Origin: JAFAYN01 sp963733105
Lineage (GTDB): Bacteria; Gemmatimonadota; Gemmatimonadetes; Longimicrobiales; Longimicrobiaceae
Assembly (NCBI GenBank): GCA_963733105.1
Contig: CAVTCB010000024.1
Location: forward strand, 558,001-622,000
DNA: 64,000 nt
Direction of reading: 5' to 3'
The notes under the pieces are model-generated. The model ran no database searches and was not told the origin of the DNA. It worked only from the letters and a program-made list of their open reading frames with translations. The translations under genes and the position numbers were made by a program. Shown here in pieces: positions 48,809 to 57,035 of this stretch. Each line of letters starts with the position of its first letter. The first letter of the stretch is position 1.

Positions 48809-49333
48809 TCATCCCCGCTGCGCTCTCTCCATCTCCCAGGTGATCGGGACCGACATGAAGTACGGCACCGGGCAGCCCCCCTGCCGCGCCGGGCGGAAGC
48901 GCATCCCCCTGACCACGGTGTAGGTGGCGAGGTCGAGCTCGTGGTAGGTGGACCCGCGAACCAGCCGTATATTGCCCATGGTCCCCGACGTGTCGATCAG
49001 GGCCGCCACTTCGGCCGTTCCGCCCACGCCCGCGTCACGCAGCGCGCCGGGATACAGCGTCTTGAAGAGCCGGGCGACCTCGCTGCGGTTGTCGAGCCTC
49101 GGAGGGGTGTCGTACGGCGTCAGCACCAGGCTGTCCGCGGCCCGGCCGCGCACGCGGAGGGTGTGCAGCGAGTCGAATGCCGCGGCGAGGCCCGCGTCGT
49201 CCGCCGGGAGGGCGGCGGAGGCGCACGACGGGGGCGGGGACCCGGAAGCCGGTCCGGCGGCCGAGGCGCAGGCGGCGAGGAGGGTGAGGGCGCCCGCGAG
49301 CGCCAGGGAGCGGGTGGGGCCGGATGTCGTCAT
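48809..49333 (-). CDS. TonB C-terminal-domain lipoprotein
   Basis: This 174-aa protein has a lipoprotein signal (LALAGALTLLAACASA, lipobox LAAC). The C-terminal TonB-like domain includes GGTAEVAALIDTSGTMGNIR and VVRGMRFRPARQGGCPVPYF, the usual GxV...A...RFxPA pattern. Lacking a cytoplasmic-membrane anchor helix, it is probably a periplasmic or outer-membrane lipoprotein rather than a true energy transducer. Start chosen at the ATG before the signal; a longer in-frame extension to 49504 looks non-coding. Confidence 0.8.
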   Translation of the reverse strand: MTTSGPTRSLALAGALTLLAACASAAGPASGSPPPSCASAALPADDAGLAAAFDSLHTLRVRGRAADSLVLTPYDTPPRLDNRSEVARLFKTLYPGALRDAGVGGTAEVAALIDTSGTMGNIRLVRGSTYHELDLATYTVVRGMRFRPARQGGCPVPYFMSVPITWEMERAQRG

Positions 49334-49478
49334 GGTCGCGAGGATGGGAAGAGGTCGGGAGGAGGTGCGGGGCGGGAAGCTTCTCGCGGCCGAATAGTAC
49401 CTGCCGCCGACCGCGGCTCCAAGAAAAACTGTTTCCGGGCGGAATCCGTTCCGCGCCGGGAGCGGGCGCGCTACCTTG

Positions 49479-50888
49479 GTGACGGCCACCCTCCCCGCGT
49501 CCACCTCCGCCTCCGATCCCGTGACCCCTCCCCCCGACCTGGTCCTCCGCGCCCGCCGCGTGGTGCTCCCGGACGGGGTCCGCCCCGCGAGCGTCCACGT
49601 CGCGAATGGCCGGATCGCCTCCGTGGGCGGCTACGACCAGGCGGGCGGCGCGCCGCTGGTGGACCTCGGGGACGCGGTGCTGATGCCGGGGCTGGTGGAC
49701 ACGCACGTCCACCTCAACGAGCCCGGGCGCACGGAGTGGGAGGGGTTCGAGACCGGCGACGCGCGCCGCGGCGGCCGGCGGCGTCACCACGCTGGTGGAG
49801 ATGCCGCTCAACGCCGTCCCCGCCACCACCACGCTGCGGGGCTTCCGCGCCAAGCTGGAGGCCGCGGCGGGGAAGTGCAGCGTGGACGTGGGCTTCTGGG
49901 GCGGCGTGGTCCCCGGCAACGCCGGCGGAGCTGCCCCGGCTGTGGGAGGCGGGCGTGCTCGGCTTCAAGTGCTTCCTGGTCGCCCTCGGGCGTGGACGAG
50001 TTCGAGCACGTGGGCGAGGCCGACCTGCGCCGGGCCATGCCCGTGCTGGCGCGCCTGGGCGCGCCGCTCCTGGTGCACGCCGAGCTCCCGGAGGCGCTGG
50101 AGCGCGCCGCCGCGGAGGTGGAGGGCCGCGACCGGCGCGCCTACGCCACCTGGCTCCGCTCCCGCCCGCCCGAGGCGGAGACGGAGGCGGTGGAGCTGCT
50201 GCTCCGCCTGTGCCGCGAGTACGGGACGCGGGTGCACGTGGTCCACGTCGCCACCGCCGCGGCGGTCCCGCTGCTGCGCGCGGCGCGGGCCGACGGGCTC
50301 CCGGTCACGGCCGAGACCTGCCCGCACTACCTCCACTTCGCCGCGGAGGAGATCGCCGACGGGGCCACGGAGTGGAAGTGCGCGCCGCCCATCCGCGGCC
50401 GGGCCGAGCGTGAAGGCCTCTGGGAGGCGCTCGCCGCGGGCGACCTGGAGCTGGTGGCCTCCGACCACTCGCCGTGCCCGCCGGAGATGAAGGAGCGGGG
50501 AAGCGGGGACTGGTTCGACGCCTGGGGCGGGATCGCCTCTCTCCAGCTGGGGCTCCCGGTGACGTGGACCGGCGCGCGGGCGCGGGGCATGGGGCCGGAG
50601 CGGATCGCGGAGTGGATGGGCGCGGCGCCGGCGCGGCTCGCGGGGCTGGAGCGGCGCAAGGGCGCCATCGCCCCCGGCCGCGACGCCGACCTGGTGGTGT
50701 GGGACCCGGACGGGGAGACGCGCGTGGACCCCGCGGCGCTCCACCACCGGCACGCGCTCACGCCGTACGCGGGCGGCGTCTTTGCCGGCGAGGTGCTGGC
50801 GACGTACGTTCGTGGGACCCTGGTGTACGACCGCGGCCGGTTCCCGGCGGAGCCGGCCGGCCGCATCCTCCTCCGCGACCCCCGATGA
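49479..50888 (+). CDS. allB: Allantoinase (three frame breaks)
   Basis: This cytoplasmic amidohydrolase opens allantoin to allantoate. The metal site VDTHVHLNEPGR is near residues 70-81. VTTLVEMPLNAVPATTTLRG follows, then LLVHAELPE, HVVHVATA and the catalytic aspartate in LVASDHSPCPPEMK. The frame breaks at about 49760 (GDAR to AAAGGVTTL), 49924 and 49988 (CFLV to SGVDEFEHV), yet the protein makes sense across all three, so sequencing error is likely. It is the first gene of a purine operon and overlaps alc in ATGA. The GTG start (or the TTG just before it) has no clear ribosome site. Confidence 0.85.
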   Translation: MTATLPASTSASDPVTPPPDLVLRARRVVLPDGVRPASVHVANGRIASVGGYDQAGGAPLVDLGDAVLMPGLVDTHVHLNEPGRTEWEGFETGDARRGGRRRHHAGGDAAQRRPRHHHAAGLPRQAGGRGGEVQRGRGLLGRRGPRQRRRSCPGCGRRACSASSASWSPSGVDEFEHVGEADLRRAMPVLARLGAPLLVHAELPEALERAAAEVEGRDRRAYATWLRSRPPEAETEAVELLLRLCREYGTRVHVVHVATAAAVPLLRAARADGLPVTAETCPHYLHFAAEEIADGATEWKCAPPIRGRAEREGLWEALAAGDLELVASDHSPCPPEMKERGSGDWFDAWGGIASLQLGLPVTWTGARARGMGPERIAEWMGAAPARLAGLERRKGAIAPGRDADLVVWDPDGETRVDPAALHHRHALTPYAGGVFAGEVLATYVRGTLVYDRGRFPAEPAGRILLRDPR

Positions 50889-51886
50889 CCGACTTCCTGG
50901 ACCTCCCCGACCTGGCGTCGGAGCGCCTGGGCGGCGCCGTGCTGGCCGCCAGCGACGAGTTCTTCGCGCCCAAGGAGGGGCTGCTGAAGCCCGCCCCCGC
51001 CGAGTGGCGCGAGGGCGAGTACACGGAGCGCGGGAAGTGGATGGACGGGTGGGAGACCCGCCGCCACTCCCCGGACCACGACTGGGCGCTGGTGCGGCTG
51101 GGAGCCCCGGGGATCGTCCGGGGACTGGTGGTGGACACCTCCTGGTTCCGCGGCAACTTCCCCGAGGCGTGCTCGGTGGAGGCCTGCTCCCTCCCCGGGA
51201 CCCTCTCGGCGGAGGAGCTGGCGGGGGCGGAGTGGACGGAGATCCTCCCCCGCTCGCCGCTCCGGGGGGACCACCGCAACCTCTTCCCGGTGGAGCACGG
51301 CGGGCGCGCCACGCACCTCCGCCTCAACATCTTCCCCGACGGCGGGGTGGCGCGCCTGCGGGTGCACGGCGAGGTGGTGCCGGAGTGGACCCGCTTCGCG
51401 CGCGACGGGGGCGAGGTGGACCTGGCGGCGCTGGAAAACGGGGGGTGGGTGGTGTCGTGCAGCGACATGTTCTTCGGCCACCGGCAGAACCTGATCCTCC
51501 CCGGGCGCTCGCTCTTCATGGGCGACGGCTGGGAGACGCGCCGCCGCCGCGGCCCCGGCCACGACTGGAGCGTCGTCCGCCTGGCCGCGCCCGGCTCGGT
51601 CCACCGGGTGGAGATCGACACGGACCACTTCAAGGGGAACGCGCCGGAGCGCTGCACGCTGGAGGGCGTCCACCTCCCGGGCGCGGACGCCGCGGCCCTG
51701 GAAGACCCCTCCGCGCCCTGGGCTCCGCTCCTCCCGGAGACCCGGCTCCACCCCCACGCCCGGCACCGCTTCGAGGACGAGGTGGCCTCGGTCGGTCCCC
51801 TGACGCACGTGCGGCTGCGCATCTTCCCGTGCGGCGGGATCGCTCGGCTGCGGATCTTCGGCACCCTCCTCTCCGCCCTCCCGTGA
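50885..51886 (+). CDS. alc: Allantoicase
   Basis: This 333-aa enzyme hydrolyses allantoate to ureidoglycolate and urea. It has the two-repeat jelly-roll structure of the family. Each repeat shows GWETRRxxxxxHDWxxVRL and a matching DxxxFxGNxPE segment: VDTSWFRGNFPEACSVEAC in the first and IDTDHFKGNAPERCTLEGV in the second. Length is normal. It overlaps allB (ATGA) and uraD (GTGA). Confidence 0.93.
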   Translation: MTDFLDLPDLASERLGGAVLAASDEFFAPKEGLLKPAPAEWREGEYTERGKWMDGWETRRHSPDHDWALVRLGAPGIVRGLVVDTSWFRGNFPEACSVEACSLPGTLSAEELAGAEWTEILPRSPLRGDHRNLFPVEHGGRATHLRLNIFPDGGVARLRVHGEVVPEWTRFARDGGEVDLAALENGGWVVSCSDMFFGHRQNLILPGRSLFMGDGWETRRRRGPGHDWSVVRLAAPGSVHRVEIDTDHFKGNAPERCTLEGVHLPGADAAALEDPSAPWAPLLPETRLHPHARHRFEDEVASVGPLTHVRLRIFPCGGIARLRIFGTLLSALP

Positions 51887-52389
51887 GCGGCCTGGAGCGC
51901 CTGAACGCGCTCCCGCCGGAGGAGGCGGAGCGGGAGCTGCTCACCTGCTGCGGATCGCGGGAGTGGGCGCGCAGGGTGGCCGCGGCGCGCCCCTTCGCCT
52001 CCGTGCTGGCGCTCCTGGAGCGCGCGGACGCCGTCTGGTGGGCGCTGGACGAGGCGGAGTGGCGCGAGGCGTTCCGCAGCCACCCCAGGATCGGCGAGAG
52101 GAAGGCGGAGGCGGGGCAGACCGACCGCGAGCGCGCCTGGTCCGCGGGGGAGCAGGCGGGGATGCTCTCCGCCGCGGAGGCGACGCAGCGGGCGCTCGCC
52201 GAGGGGAACCGGGCGTACGAGGCCCGCTTCGGCTGGATCTACATCGTCTGCGCGACGGGGAAGAGCGCGGACGAGATGCTGGAGCTGCTGGAGCGCCGCC
52301 TGCAGAACGACCCCGCCGCCGAGATCCGCGCCGCGGCGGAGGAGCAGCGCCGGATCACCCGGCTGCGGCTGGAGAAGCTGCTGGGGTGA
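51883..52389 (+). CDS. uraD: OHCU decarboxylase
   Basis: This 168-aa enzyme decarboxylates 2-oxo-4-hydroxy-4-carboxy-5-ureidoimidazoline to S-allantoin. The catalytic histidine lies in FRSHPRIGERK, and the family C-terminus YIVCATGKSADEMLELLERR is present. The GTG start overlaps the alc stop in GTGA, so the genes are translationally coupled. Confidence 0.93.
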   Translation: MSGLERLNALPPEEAERELLTCCGSREWARRVAAARPFASVLALLERADAVWWALDEAEWREAFRSHPRIGERKAEAGQTDRERAWSAGEQAGMLSAAEATQRALAEGNRAYEARFGWIYIVCATGKSADEMLELLERRLQNDPAAEIRAAAEEQRRITRLRLEKLLG

Positions 52390-52390
52390 G

Positions 52391-52439
52391 GCACCCCCCA
52401 CCCCCGGCCCCTCCCCCACAAGGGGGGAGGGGAGCACGG
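52391..52439 (+). repeat. Dispersed palindromic repeat, copy 1
   Basis: A C-rich arm and CCCCTCCCCC ... GGGGGAGGGG form a 10-bp stem around ACAAGG, ending GAGCACG. The reverse complement of 63591-63640 is nearly the same sequence. This class of repeat is scattered in intergenic regions of many GC-rich bacteria. Here it separates uraD from uraH. Confidence 0.7.
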
Positions 52440-52519
52440 CAACTGCGGATACGGCAAGCAGTTGCGTGAGGGATGCGAGCCCGAAGGGGCGAGACCCCGC
52501 GCAGTTTGCGGGGGCTCGA

Positions 52520-52554
52520 CTCCGTTAAGCACGGTTGTATCGTGCTTTACGGAG
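52520..52554. other. Hairpin upstream of uraH
   Basis: CTCCGTTAAGCACG and CGTGCTTTACGGAG pair over 14 positions with one mismatch around a 7-nt loop (GTTGTAT). No T-run follows. It could be an operator, an mRNA-processing hairpin or part of a small mobile repeat. Confidence 0.5.
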
Positions 52555-52615
52555 CCGCAGCCCGACCCCCGCGCCAGCGGGGGGCACGCCCGAACCCTCG
52601 AGACCCGCCAGACGA

Positions 52616-52945
52616 ATGAGCGCGATCACGACGCACGTGCTGGACACCGCCCGGGGACGCCCGGCCGCCGGGGTCGCCATCCGCCTGGAGCGCGATGCCC
52701 GGGTGCTGGGGAGCGGTGCCACCGACGACGACGGCCGCCTGCGCGACCTCCTCCCCGCCGGCGAGCCGCTGGAGCCGGGAGCGTACCGCCTGGTGTTCGA
52801 CACGGGAGCCTACTTCGCGGCGCAGGGGACGGAGGCGTTCTACCCGCAGGTGGCCGTCGACTTCGAGGTCCGCGACGGCGCGCAGCACCACCACGTCCCG
52901 CTCCTGCTGAGCCCGTTCGGCTACTCCACCTACCGGGGGAGCTGA
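52616..52945 (+). CDS. uraH: 5-hydroxyisourate hydrolase (transthyretin-related)
   Basis: This 109-aa protein hydrolyses 5-hydroxyisourate to OHCU. The family signatures are present: TTHVLDTARGRPAAGVAI at the N-terminus and the C-terminal tetrapeptide YRGS, preceded by HHHVPLLLSPFGYSTY. The start ATG lies after a 226-bp gap holding a palindromic repeat and a hairpin, so uraH may be a second transcription unit with puuD. Confidence 0.94.
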   Translation: MSAITTHVLDTARGRPAAGVAIRLERDARVLGSGATDDDGRLRDLLPAGEPLEPGAYRLVFDTGAYFAAQGTEAFYPQVAVDFEVRDGAQHHHVPLLLSPFGYSTYRGS

Positions 52946-52948
52946 CCC

Positions 52949-54133
52949 GTGGGGGAGCTGCTGGACCTGGTGCTCCGCTGGATGCACGTGGTCGCGGGGA
53001 TCATGTGGATCGGCAACTCGCTGCTGTGGAACTGGATCGACCGCAACCTCCTCCCCTCGAAGGCGGGGAAGGAGGACGTGGCGGGGGAGATCTGGCTGCT
53101 GCACAGCGGGGCCTTCTACTTCATGGAGAAGGACCTCGGCGGGTGGGACCGCGACCGGCCGCTGCACTGGTTCAAGTGGCAGGCGTACACCACCTGGCTC
53201 ACGGGCGCGGCGCTCCTGGGGGTGGTGTACTACGCGAGCGGCGGGGCGCTGATGGTGGACCCGGCGGTCCGCGACCTCACCCCGGCCGCCGCCGTGGCGG
53301 TGGGCGCGGGGACCATCGTGGGGGCGTGGCTGGCGTACGACCTCTTCCTCGGCCGGGCGATCGCGCGCACGGGGCGGGCGGGGGGGGCGGCGGGCTTCGC
53401 GCTGGTGCTGGGGGTGGGCTTCGGGCTGACGCAGCTCCTGAGCGGGCGCGCGGCGTTCCTGCACGTGGGGGCGATGCTGGGGACGTTGATGGCGGGGAAC
53501 GTGTTCCGCGTCATCATGCCCTCGCAGCGGCTGCTGGTGGCCGCCGTGGAGCGCGGGGAGCGGCCGGACCCGGAGCCGGCGAAGCGCGCCAAGGAGCGGT
53601 CGATCCACAACAACTACATGACCTTCCCGGTCATCGCGCTGATGCTGAGCAGCCACTTCCCGGGGCTGTACGGGGGGCGGCTGGCCTGGCTGGTGCTGGG
53701 GGTGCTGGTGCTCTCCGGCGCGGCGGTGCGCCACGTCCTCAACGTCCGCTTCACCTTCCCGCGCTGGAAGCCCGCGCTGGCGGCGACCTTCGCGGCGTCG
53801 CTGGCGGCGCTCGCCCTGCTCACGGTGCGCCCGTCCCCGCGCGCGGCGGCCGGCACCGCGGGCGGCGGCCGGGTGGGCTTCGCCGAGGCGAACGCGGTGA
53901 TCCAGAAGCGGTGCGCGGTGTGCCACTCGGCGGACGCGGCGGACCGCACCTTCGGCGTGGCGCCGGCGGGGGTGGCGTTCGACACGCCGGAGCAGATCCG
54001 CGCCCGGGTGGACCGCATCCGCGCCCGCGCGGTGGACACCGGCACCATGCCGCCGGCCAACAAGACGTTCATGACGCCGGAGGAGCGCGCGCTGCTGGGG
54101 CGCTGGATCGCGCAGGGTGCGCCGCTGGAGTAG
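52949..54133 (+). CDS. puuD: Urate hydroxylase PuuD (membrane urate oxidase with cytochrome c domain)
   Basis: This 394-aa protein oxidises urate to 5-hydroxyisourate using the electron-transport chain instead of O2/H2O2. Eight or so membrane helices (LRWMHVVAGIMWIGNSLLWN onward) are followed by a cytochrome c domain with the haem motif CAVCHS (near residues 325-330) and a likely Met ligand in GTMPPANKT. The GTG start sits 3 bp after uraH. The C-terminal cytochrome distinguishes it from soluble uricase. Confidence 0.9.
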   Translation: MGELLDLVLRWMHVVAGIMWIGNSLLWNWIDRNLLPSKAGKEDVAGEIWLLHSGAFYFMEKDLGGWDRDRPLHWFKWQAYTTWLTGAALLGVVYYASGGALMVDPAVRDLTPAAAVAVGAGTIVGAWLAYDLFLGRAIARTGRAGGAAGFALVLGVGFGLTQLLSGRAAFLHVGAMLGTLMAGNVFRVIMPSQRLLVAAVERGERPDPEPAKRAKERSIHNNYMTFPVIALMLSSHFPGLYGGRLAWLVLGVLVLSGAAVRHVLNVRFTFPRWKPALAATFAASLAALALLTVRPSPRAAAGTAGGGRVGFAEANAVIQKRCAVCHSADAADRTFGVAPAGVAFDTPEQIRARVDRIRARAVDTGTMPPANKTFMTPEERALLGRWIAQGAPLE

Positions 54134-54172
54134 GCGCGGGCCGCGCATGCATCCTGCGTTCCGGGTGGTCCC

Positions 54173-55405
54173 ATGACCCAGAACGCCCTCGACCCGATCC
54201 GCGACCCGGAGCGCCTCGCCCGACTGCGGGCCACCGCGCTGCTGGACGCGCCGGCGGACGGCGCGTTCGACCGGCTGACGCGGCTGGCCTCCCGGCTGCT
54301 GGACGCGCCGGTCGCCACGGTGACGCTGGTGGACGTGGACCGGCAGTTCTACGTGAGCTGCGCCGGCGTCCCCGAGCCGCTCGCCAGCGCGCGGGAGACC
54401 CCGCTGGAGATGTCGTTCTGCAGGCACACGGTGGTGCTCGGGAAGCCGCTCGTCGTCGCCGACACCCGCGGGCACCCCGTCGTGGGCGACAACCCGGCGA
54501 TCGAGGGGATGGGGGTGCTGGCGTACGCGGGGATCCCGCTCCTCACCACGGACGGGTACGCGCTCGGCACGCTGTGCGTGATGGATTTCGTGACGCGCGA
54601 CTGGACGGAGGAGCAGGTGTCCAGCCTGGCCGACCTGGCCGCTTCGGTGAGCACGGAGATCGAGCTGCGGATGGACATCGCGGAGCGCATGCGGGTGGAG
54701 GAGGCGCTCCACCGGGCGGTGCGCCTGCGCGACGAGGTGCTGGGGATCGTCTCGCACGACCTGCGGAACCCGGTGCACACGGTGTCGCTCAGCGCGGGCT
54801 TCCTGCTGGACGTCCTCCCGGAGGGCGGGGAGGAGGAGCCGGTGCGGAAGCAGCTCGGGATCATCCGCCGGGCGGCGGACCAGATGGACCGCCTGATCCG
54901 CGACCTGCTCGACGTGGCGGGGATCGCGTCCGGCCACCTGTCGCTGGAGCGGTACCCGCAGGACGCGGGGGCGCTGCTGCGGGCGGCGTGCGAGACGCTG
55001 CAGCCCCTGGCGCGGGAGAAGGGGCTCCGCCTGGAGGCCCGCGCGGCGGCGGGCGCGCTCCCGGTGCGGGTGGACGGCGACCGCATCCAGCAGGTGCTGT
55101 CCAACCTGGCGGGGAACGCGTTCAAGTTCACCCCGGAGGGCGGCACGGTCACCGTGAGCCTGGAGGCGGGGGAGGGGGAGGCGCGGTTCTCGGTGGCGGA
55201 CACCGGGCCGGGGATTCCTGCGGCGCAGCTCCCGCACGTGTTCGAGCAGTTCTGGCAGGCGAGCGGCGCGGGCCGGCACGGCGCAGGCCTGGGGCTCGCC
55301 ATCGCGCGGGGGATCGTGGAAGCGCACGGGGGCGGGATCGGGGTGGAGAGCGCCGTGGGCGAGGGGACGACGTTCTCCTTCACCGTTCCCCTGGACGACG
55401 CCTGA
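54173..55405 (+). CDS. GAF-domain sensor histidine kinase
   Basis: This 410-aa soluble kinase has an N-terminal GAF domain (residues ~25-165; MSFCRHTVVLGKPLVVADTR is typical). The HisKA H-box is LGIVSHDLRNPVHTVSL. The ATPase domain has N (SNLAGNAFKFTPEGG), G1 (VADTGPGIP), F (VFEQFWQ) and G2 (GAGLGLAIARGIVEAHGG) boxes. There is no membrane segment and no adjacent response regulator. Whether it senses a purine intermediate is unknown. Confidence 0.92.
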   Translation: MTQNALDPIRDPERLARLRATALLDAPADGAFDRLTRLASRLLDAPVATVTLVDVDRQFYVSCAGVPEPLASARETPLEMSFCRHTVVLGKPLVVADTRGHPVVGDNPAIEGMGVLAYAGIPLLTTDGYALGTLCVMDFVTRDWTEEQVSSLADLAASVSTEIELRMDIAERMRVEEALHRAVRLRDEVLGIVSHDLRNPVHTVSLSAGFLLDVLPEGGEEEPVRKQLGIIRRAADQMDRLIRDLLDVAGIASGHLSLERYPQDAGALLRAACETLQPLAREKGLRLEARAAAGALPVRVDGDRIQQVLSNLAGNAFKFTPEGGTVTVSLEAGEGEARFSVADTGPGIPAAQLPHVFEQFWQASGAGRHGAGLGLAIARGIVEAHGGGIGVESAVGEGTTFSFTVPLDDA

Positions 55406-55435
55406 GCCGTACATCTCACCAACGGAGGGTTCACG

Positions 55436-55618
55436 ATGGAGCCGCACGAGAACAAGAAGATCGACCTGAGCAAGGCCGTGGCCGCCCACGAGCAGGCGGA
55501 GGCGGCGCTCTCGGACCTGATCCTGGCGGCGCCCAGCCCTCGCTACGAGCAGATGCTGGAGCGGGTGCAGCGCAACCTGGAGGAGCTGCGCGCGGAGACC
55601 GCGAAGAGCGCTCCCTGA
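55436..55618 (+). CDS. Small conserved-looking helical protein, unknown function
   Basis: This 60-aa protein follows a good GGAGG eight bases before its ATG. It is charged and helical (DLSKAVAAHEQAEAALSDLI, RYEQMLERVQRNLEELRAE) with no cysteine or membrane segment. It lies 3 bp before mtgA and 30 bp after the kinase, so it is probably co-transcribed. I do not recognise the family. Confidence 0.65.
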   Translation: MEPHENKKIDLSKAVAAHEQAEAALSDLILAAPSPRYEQMLERVQRNLEELRAETAKSAP

Positions 55619-55621
55619 GCC

Positions 55622-56407
55622 GTGGCGATCTGGCGTCGCGACCCGCCCCGTCCGGAGCCGGACGACGACCGGACGCTGCTCTGGGAGGGGCCGCAGCCGC
55701 AGACCGCTCCTCCGGCAGCGGAGGAGCGGCCCCGGAAGAAGCGGGGCGTCGCCTGGCGCCTGGCGAGGGCGGCGCTGCTCGTCCTCCTGGGGTACTACGT
55801 GCTCTGCCTGGTGCTGCTGGTGGTGTACCGCTTCGTCCCCCCGCCGACGACGGGGGTGCAGGTGGAGCGCAGGGTGGGGGCGTGGATCGGGGGGGAGGAG
55901 TACGAGCCGAGGAAGGAGTTCGTGGCCTTCGACGACCTGCCGCGGCACGTGTGGCGCGCGGTGGTGGCGGCGGAGGACGGGGACTTCTGGAACCACGACG
56001 GCTTCGACTGGGAGGAGATGCGGAGCGCGGGGGAGGACGCGAAGGGGGGCGGGCGGATGCGCGGCGCGTCCACCCTCACGCAGCAGCTGATGAAGAACCT
56101 CTTCGGGTGCACCTGCCGCAACCCGGTGCGCAAGCTCTACGACCTGGCGCTGACGCCGGCGGCGGAGCTGATCCTGGGGAAGGAGCGCATCCTGGAGCTG
56201 TACCTGAACCAGGTGGAGTGGGGTCCCGGCGTGTTCGGGATCGACGCCGCGGCGCGGCACCACTACGACGTGGGCGCCCGGAAGCTCACGCGTACGCAGG
56301 CCGCCGGACTGGCCGCGCTCCTTCCCAACCCGCGCCAGCGCACCCCCGCGAACACGCGGTGGTACCGGGGGGAGATCCTGCGGCGGATGCGTTTCAGGGG
56401 GTGGTGA
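55622..56407 (+). CDS. mtgA: Monofunctional peptidoglycan glycosyltransferase
   Basis: This 261-aa GT51 enzyme polymerises lipid II. A proline-rich cytoplasmic tail precedes one membrane helix (AALLVLLGYYVLCLVLLVVY). The catalytic glutamate lies in VVAAEDGDFWNHDGFDW, followed by RGASTLTQQLMKNLFG and ERILELYLNQVEWGPG. No transpeptidase domain is present, as expected for MtgA. GTG start. Confidence 0.92.
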   Translation: MAIWRRDPPRPEPDDDRTLLWEGPQPQTAPPAAEERPRKKRGVAWRLARAALLVLLGYYVLCLVLLVVYRFVPPPTTGVQVERRVGAWIGGEEYEPRKEFVAFDDLPRHVWRAVVAAEDGDFWNHDGFDWEEMRSAGEDAKGGGRMRGASTLTQQLMKNLFGCTCRNPVRKLYDLALTPAAELILGKERILELYLNQVEWGPGVFGIDAAARHHYDVGARKLTRTQAAGLAALLPNPRQRTPANTRWYRGEILRRMRFRGW

Positions 56408-56471
56408 GGGAGCTCTCGCAGGCAGGATCGCAGGGGCGAATCGTTTTTCTGGCGCAGCACTATTCGGACAT

Positions 56472-56477
56472 TATATT
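56472..56477 (+). promoter_or_regulatory. -10-like TATATT upstream of the SRPBCC gene
   Basis: TATATT lies in ATTATATTGTGG, identical over 12 bp to the ABC-F promoter at 45824-45835. Here the gene start is 59 bp downstream and has its own GGAGG, so the transcript carries a normal leader. Confidence 0.5.
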
Positions 56478-56535
56478 GTGGCGGAGAGGCCTCTCGAACG
56501 ATGAAGGCCGATATCGATCCACGGAGGTCCGATCC

Positions 56536-57009
56536 ATGGTCGCTTCCATCACCCGTATCATCTGGTACGTCGAAGCGTCCCGCGCGGACATCTACCGCGC
56601 GCTCCTCGACGCGCGGGCGGTCACGAACTGGATGGTGCCGGCCGGGATGACCGGCCACGTGCACGAGTTCGACGCCCGCGAAGGCGGCCGGTTCCGCGTA
56701 TCGCTCACGTACGCCTCGCCCACCGGGACGGGGAAGACCACCATGCACACCGACACGTACCTCGGCCGCTTCGTCGAGCTGGTGCCGGACGAGCGGGTGG
56801 AGGAGGAGCTGGAGTTCGAGACGGACAATCCCGCGATGCGCAACGAGATGAGGGTCGCGTTCACGCTCCTCGACGCGGACGGCGGCACGGACGTGCTCGC
56901 CGTGCACGAGAACGCGCTGCCCGGCGTCACGCCCGCCGACAACGAGGCCGGCTGGCGGATCGTGCTCGGGAAGCTCGCGAGGCTGGTCGAGGCGGGCCGG
57001 AAGACGTAG
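56536..57009 (+). CDS. SRPBCC / AHSA1-family protein
   Basis: This 157-aa protein has the START-like fold of activator-of-Hsp90 homologues: VEASRADIYRALLDARAVTNWM, then EFDAREGGRFRVSLTY and GRFVELVPDERVEEELEFET, ending GWRIVLGKLARLVEAG. It probably binds a small hydrophobic ligand; the function is unknown. GGAGG lies eight bases before the ATG. Confidence 0.88.
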   Translation: MVASITRIIWYVEASRADIYRALLDARAVTNWMVPAGMTGHVHEFDAREGGRFRVSLTYASPTGTGKTTMHTDTYLGRFVELVPDERVEEELEFETDNPAMRNEMRVAFTLLDADGGTDVLAVHENALPGVTPADNEAGWRIVLGKLARLVEAGRKT

Positions 57010-57035
57010 GAGGAAGGAGGCTTCGTTCCGGACGG

